Positions 61,649 to 64,000 of a stretch of DNA of 64,000 nucleotides are shown here, in pieces. The first letter of the stretch is position 1, and the number at the start of each line of letters is the position of its first letter. The notes under the pieces are model-generated. The model had not been told where the DNA came from and made no database searches. It worked only from the letters and a program-made list of their open reading frames with translations. A program made the position numbers and the translations under genes. Location: positions 503,501 to 567,500 of the forward strand of contig NZ_LMJY01000001.1 of the NCBI RefSeq assembly GCF_001421325.1, written 5' to 3'. The DNA is from Novosphingobium sp. Leaf2 (GTDB taxonomy: Bacteria > Pseudomonadota > Alphaproteobacteria > Sphingomonadales > Sphingomonadaceae).

Positions 61649-61756
61649 GAGAGGCTCTCGTACCGTGCGAATTGTTCAGGTGTGCTTATCATGTTCCGGC
61701 ATGGAAACGCCTGTATCGCCGCGCCATCGGGGCACAGTAAACGAACGAGGGCGCCA

Positions 61757-63748
61757 GTGGATTTCAGGAACGGAAGCGAGGGTCAGGTGTCTGATGCGGA
61801 TATGAGCTATGCCGAAGGGCCGAGCGCGATCGAGGGGCTGTTTGCCTCCATGGGCGGCGCGGCACCCAAGCCGGCCGCGCCAAGCGCTGCTCCTGCGGGC
61901 GATGGCGATGCGGCGGCGAAGGTGCCCAGCGATTCCAAGACCATCCATGCGCGCCGCTTCGCTGTCGTCACCGATGCGTCGCGCGATGCGCTGCTGACCG
62001 ATTTCGGCAAGGACACGCTGGAAGACCGCTATCTGCTGCCCGGCGAGCAGTATCAGGATCTGTTCGCCCGCGTGGCCGATGCCTATGCCGACGATCAGGA
62101 GCATGCGCAGCGCCTGTACGATTACATTTCCAAGCTGTGGTTCATGCCCGCAACGCCGGTTTTGTCGAACGGCGGCACCGGGCGCGGGCTGCCGATCTCG
62201 TGCTATCTCAATTCGGTGGAAGACAGCCTCGAAGGTATCGTCGCCACCTGGAACGAGAACGTGTGGCTCGCCTCGCGTGGGGGCGGTATCGGCACCTACT
62301 GGGGCAATGTACGCGGTATCGGCGAGCCGGTTGGCCTCAACGGCAAGACCAGCGGCATCATCCCGTTCGTACGCGTGATGGATTCGCTGACGCTGGCGAT
62401 CAGCCAGGGCTCGCTGCGGCGCGGTTCGGCGGCGTGCTACATCGACGTGTCGCATCCGGAGATCGAGGAGTTCCTCGAAATCCGCACCACCACCGGCGAT
62501 TTCAACCGCAAGGCGCTTAACCTGCACCACGGCGTGCTGCTGTCCGATGAGTTCATGGAAGCCGTGCGCGATGGGGCCGAGTTTCACTTGCGCAGCCCCA
62601 AGGACCACTCGATCCGCAAGACGATCGACGCGCGTTCGCTGCTGCAAAAGCTGGTCGAAGTGCGCCTGCGCACCGGTGAGCCCTACTTCGTGTTCTCCGA
62701 CACCGTGAACCGCTCGATGCCCAAGCATCATCGTGATCTGGGGCTCAAGGTGTCCACGTCGAACCTGTGTTCGGAAATCACCCTGCCCACCGGGCGCGAC
62801 CACCTGGGCAACGACCGTACGGCAGTGTGCTGCCTGTCCTCGCTCAACCTGGAAACCTGGGAAGAATGGAAGGGCGAAAAGAATTTCGTCGAGGACGTGC
62901 TGCGCTTCCTCGATAACGTGCTGCAGGACTTCATCGACCGGGCGCCGGACGAGATGGCCCGCGCCAAGTATTCCGCCGCGCGGGAGCGTTCGGTGGGCAT
63001 GGGCGTGATGGGCTTCCACTCGTACCTGCAAAAGCGTGGCATCGGCTTCGAAAGCGCGATGGCCAAGGCGCTCAACCTGCAGATGTTCCAGCACATCGCC
63101 GCCAAGGCCGATGAAGCCTCGTTCCTGCTGGCGAATGAGCGCGGGCCGTGCCCGGACGCGGCGGACATGGGCGTGATGCAGCGCTTCAGCTGCAAGATGG
63201 CGATCGCGCCCACCGCCTCGATCTCGATCATCTGCGGCGGTACGTCCGCCTGCATCGAGCCGATCCCGGCCAACATCTATACGCACAAAACGCTGTCAGG
63301 CAGCTTCGTGGTGAAGAACCCGTATTTGGAAAAGCTGCTGGCAACCAAGAGCAAGGATTCCACCAACGTATGGAATTCGATCCTGGAGCATGGCGGCTCG
63401 GTCCAGCACCTCGATTTCCTGTCGGTGGACGAAAAGGCGATATTCAAGACCAGCTTCGAGATCGACCAGCGCTGGCTGCTCGAATTCGCCGCAGATCGCA
63501 CGCCCTATATCGACCAGGCACAGTCGTTGAACCTGTTCATCCCGGCGGACGTGGACAAGTGGGACTTGATGATGCTCCATTTCCAGGCGTGGGAAAAAGG
63601 CATCAAGTCCCTGTATTACCTGCGCTCCAAGTCCGTGCAGCGCGCCGGCTTTGCGGGCGGCGTGGAAGCGGACAACACCAGCGAACTCGCCAAGTTCGAA
63701 CTGGCCACCGAAACCACCGACTACGACGAGTGCCTGGCCTGCCAGTAA
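61757..63748 (+). CDS. nrdA: ribonucleoside-diphosphate reductase alpha subunit
   Basis: 663 residues from GTG 61757 (ACGAGGG upstream). ATPVLSNGGTGRGLPISCYLN with the first redox Cys, TSNLCSEITLP with the radical-site Cys, and the C-terminal YDECLACQ with the CxxC pair. Reduces ribonucleoside diphosphates with the NrdB radical. The N-terminal stretch is Ala/Pro-rich and lacks the ATP-cone of many NrdA. nrdB is not next to it in the window. Expression is probably repressed by NrdR. Confidence 0.93.
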   Translation: MDFRNGSEGQVSDADMSYAEGPSAIEGLFASMGGAAPKPAAPSAAPAGDGDAAAKVPSDSKTIHARRFAVVTDASRDALLTDFGKDTLEDRYLLPGEQYQDLFARVADAYADDQEHAQRLYDYISKLWFMPATPVLSNGGTGRGLPISCYLNSVEDSLEGIVATWNENVWLASRGGGIGTYWGNVRGIGEPVGLNGKTSGIIPFVRVMDSLTLAISQGSLRRGSAACYIDVSHPEIEEFLEIRTTTGDFNRKALNLHHGVLLSDEFMEAVRDGAEFHLRSPKDHSIRKTIDARSLLQKLVEVRLRTGEPYFVFSDTVNRSMPKHHRDLGLKVSTSNLCSEITLPTGRDHLGNDRTAVCCLSSLNLETWEEWKGEKNFVEDVLRFLDNVLQDFIDRAPDEMARAKYSAARERSVGMGVMGFHSYLQKRGIGFESAMAKALNLQMFQHIAAKADEASFLLANERGPCPDAADMGVMQRFSCKMAIAPTASISIICGGTSACIEPIPANIYTHKTLSGSFVVKNPYLEKLLATKSKDSTNVWNSILEHGGSVQHLDFLSVDEKAIFKTSFEIDQRWLLEFAADRTPYIDQAQSLNLFIPADVDKWDLMMLHFQAWEKGIKSLYYLRSKSVQRAGFAGGVEADNTSELAKFELATETTDYDECLACQ

Positions 63749-63774
63749 GCCGGCACTGTCACGATCACCGAGGG

Positions 63775-63805
63775 CGGCCTTCCGGGACACCGGAAGGCCG
63801 TTTTC
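63775..63805 (+). terminator. terminator after nrdA
   Basis: CGGCCTTCCGG pairs with CCGGAAGGCCG (11 bp), loop GACA, then four T. Also lies at the 3' end of the leftward small gene at 63822. Confidence 0.85.
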
Positions 63806-63821
63806 GTTTCGGTAGGTGGCT

Positions 63822-63953
63822 TTACTGGTAGCCGCCTTCTTCCTCGCGCTCCTCGGCGGCATCCTTCTGGGCTTCGACCATTTCCTTCTCCTGCTCGGAT
63901 TCCGGCTTGGGCGTAGCGTTGGTCTTGGGGTCCTGGGGTTCGTTGGCGGGCAT
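63822..63953 (-). CDS. small acidic protein of unknown function
   Basis: 43 residues from ATG 63953 with AAGGAG seven bases upstream. It starts with MPANEPQDPKTNATPKPE, is rich in Glu/Lys (EQEKEMVEAQKDAAEEREEE) and ends GGYQ. No fold predicted. The charged helical pattern suggests a disordered or helical small protein. Convergent with nrdA. Confidence 0.6.
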   Translation of the reverse strand: MPANEPQDPKTNATPKPESEQEKEMVEAQKDAAEEREEEGGYQ

Positions 63954-64000
63954 CGTCACTCTCCTTGAGGGTATGCAGGGCCAACGGGCGGCGAGGGGGC

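Larger units (their letters stand above)
61337..61756. other. intergenic region upstream of nrdA
   Basis: 420 bp without a supported gene. It contains the two NrdR boxes listed separately, a TTGACAACG-like stretch near 61524 and a short purine-rich leader. The rest shows no repeat or open frame I can support. Confidence 0.5.

Noticed and set aside
1..64000. CRISPR array, rRNA operon, prophage or conjugation genes
   Set aside because: No regularly spaced repeats, no rRNA sequence and no phage or transfer gene families were seen.

Overview
The window is GC-rich DNA from an alphaproteobacterium, most likely a sphingomonad (Novosphingobium/Sphingobium type). This rests on a TonB receptor next to catabolic operons, a TorF-like outer-membrane protein, and gene style. 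It splits into an accessory catabolic island (about 1-46 kb) and a more ordinary chromosomal part (about 46-64 kb).

Left edge (1-1240): the start of an IS5-type transposase, a leucine-tRNA-like element whose anticodon loop has only four bases, and two gene fragments (LysR and SDR) joined head to head. This looks like an old recombination boundary.

Catabolic island (1269-45994): about 30 enzyme, transport and regulator genes in short divergent operons. A leftward operon (8691 to 1269) encodes an HMG-CoA-lyase-type aldolase, an isochorismatase-type amidase, two polysaccharide-deacetylase/PuuE-type hydrolases, a LeuCD-type hydro-lyase, an isocitrate-lyase/PEP-mutase-type C-C lyase and an alcohol dehydrogenase. 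Opposite it run a CaiB-type CoA-transferase and a second LeuCD pair. Further right are two VOC proteins, three alpha/beta-hydrolase genes with His at the nucleophile elbow, two PCMH-type FAD oxidases, two MFS transporters, a TonB receptor, a GntR regulator, MmgE/PrpD, two SAM methyltransferases each preceded by a small helical protein, HyuA/HyuB, a 4-hydroxybutyrate-type CoA-transferase and a LysR regulator. Eight copies of a 24-bp AT-rich dyad (left half AWTTGATATA, right half near ATAACAWAT) sit in front of these operons, so the island looks like one regulon.

Working model (inference): the hydrolases open cyclic amides or imides, the amidase removes ammonia, the LeuCD-like enzymes hydrate substituted maleates to malates, and these are split either directly by the ICL-type lyase (as 2,3-dimethylmalate is in nicotinate fermentation) or as CoA esters by the HMGL-type lyase. 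The natural substrate is unknown. A substituted maleimide/lactam source, for example a pyrrole or tetrapyrrole product, would fit but is not shown.

Right part (46-64 kb): TorF-like protein, a decayed TonB receptor, SDR/MFS/cupin, a TetR-SDR divergent pair, a quinone-oxidoreductase pseudogene broken by a 14-bp tandem duplication, an HglS-type 2-oxoadipate dioxygenase, DoxX, TldD, an AzoR/HxlR divergent pair, an ABC ATPase without permease, nadB, a GlsB-type membrane protein and nrdA with a pair of NrdR boxes 31 bp apart. Two small genes (56 and 43 codons) were found here by reading the strand directly. No CRISPR array, rRNA or phage module was seen.
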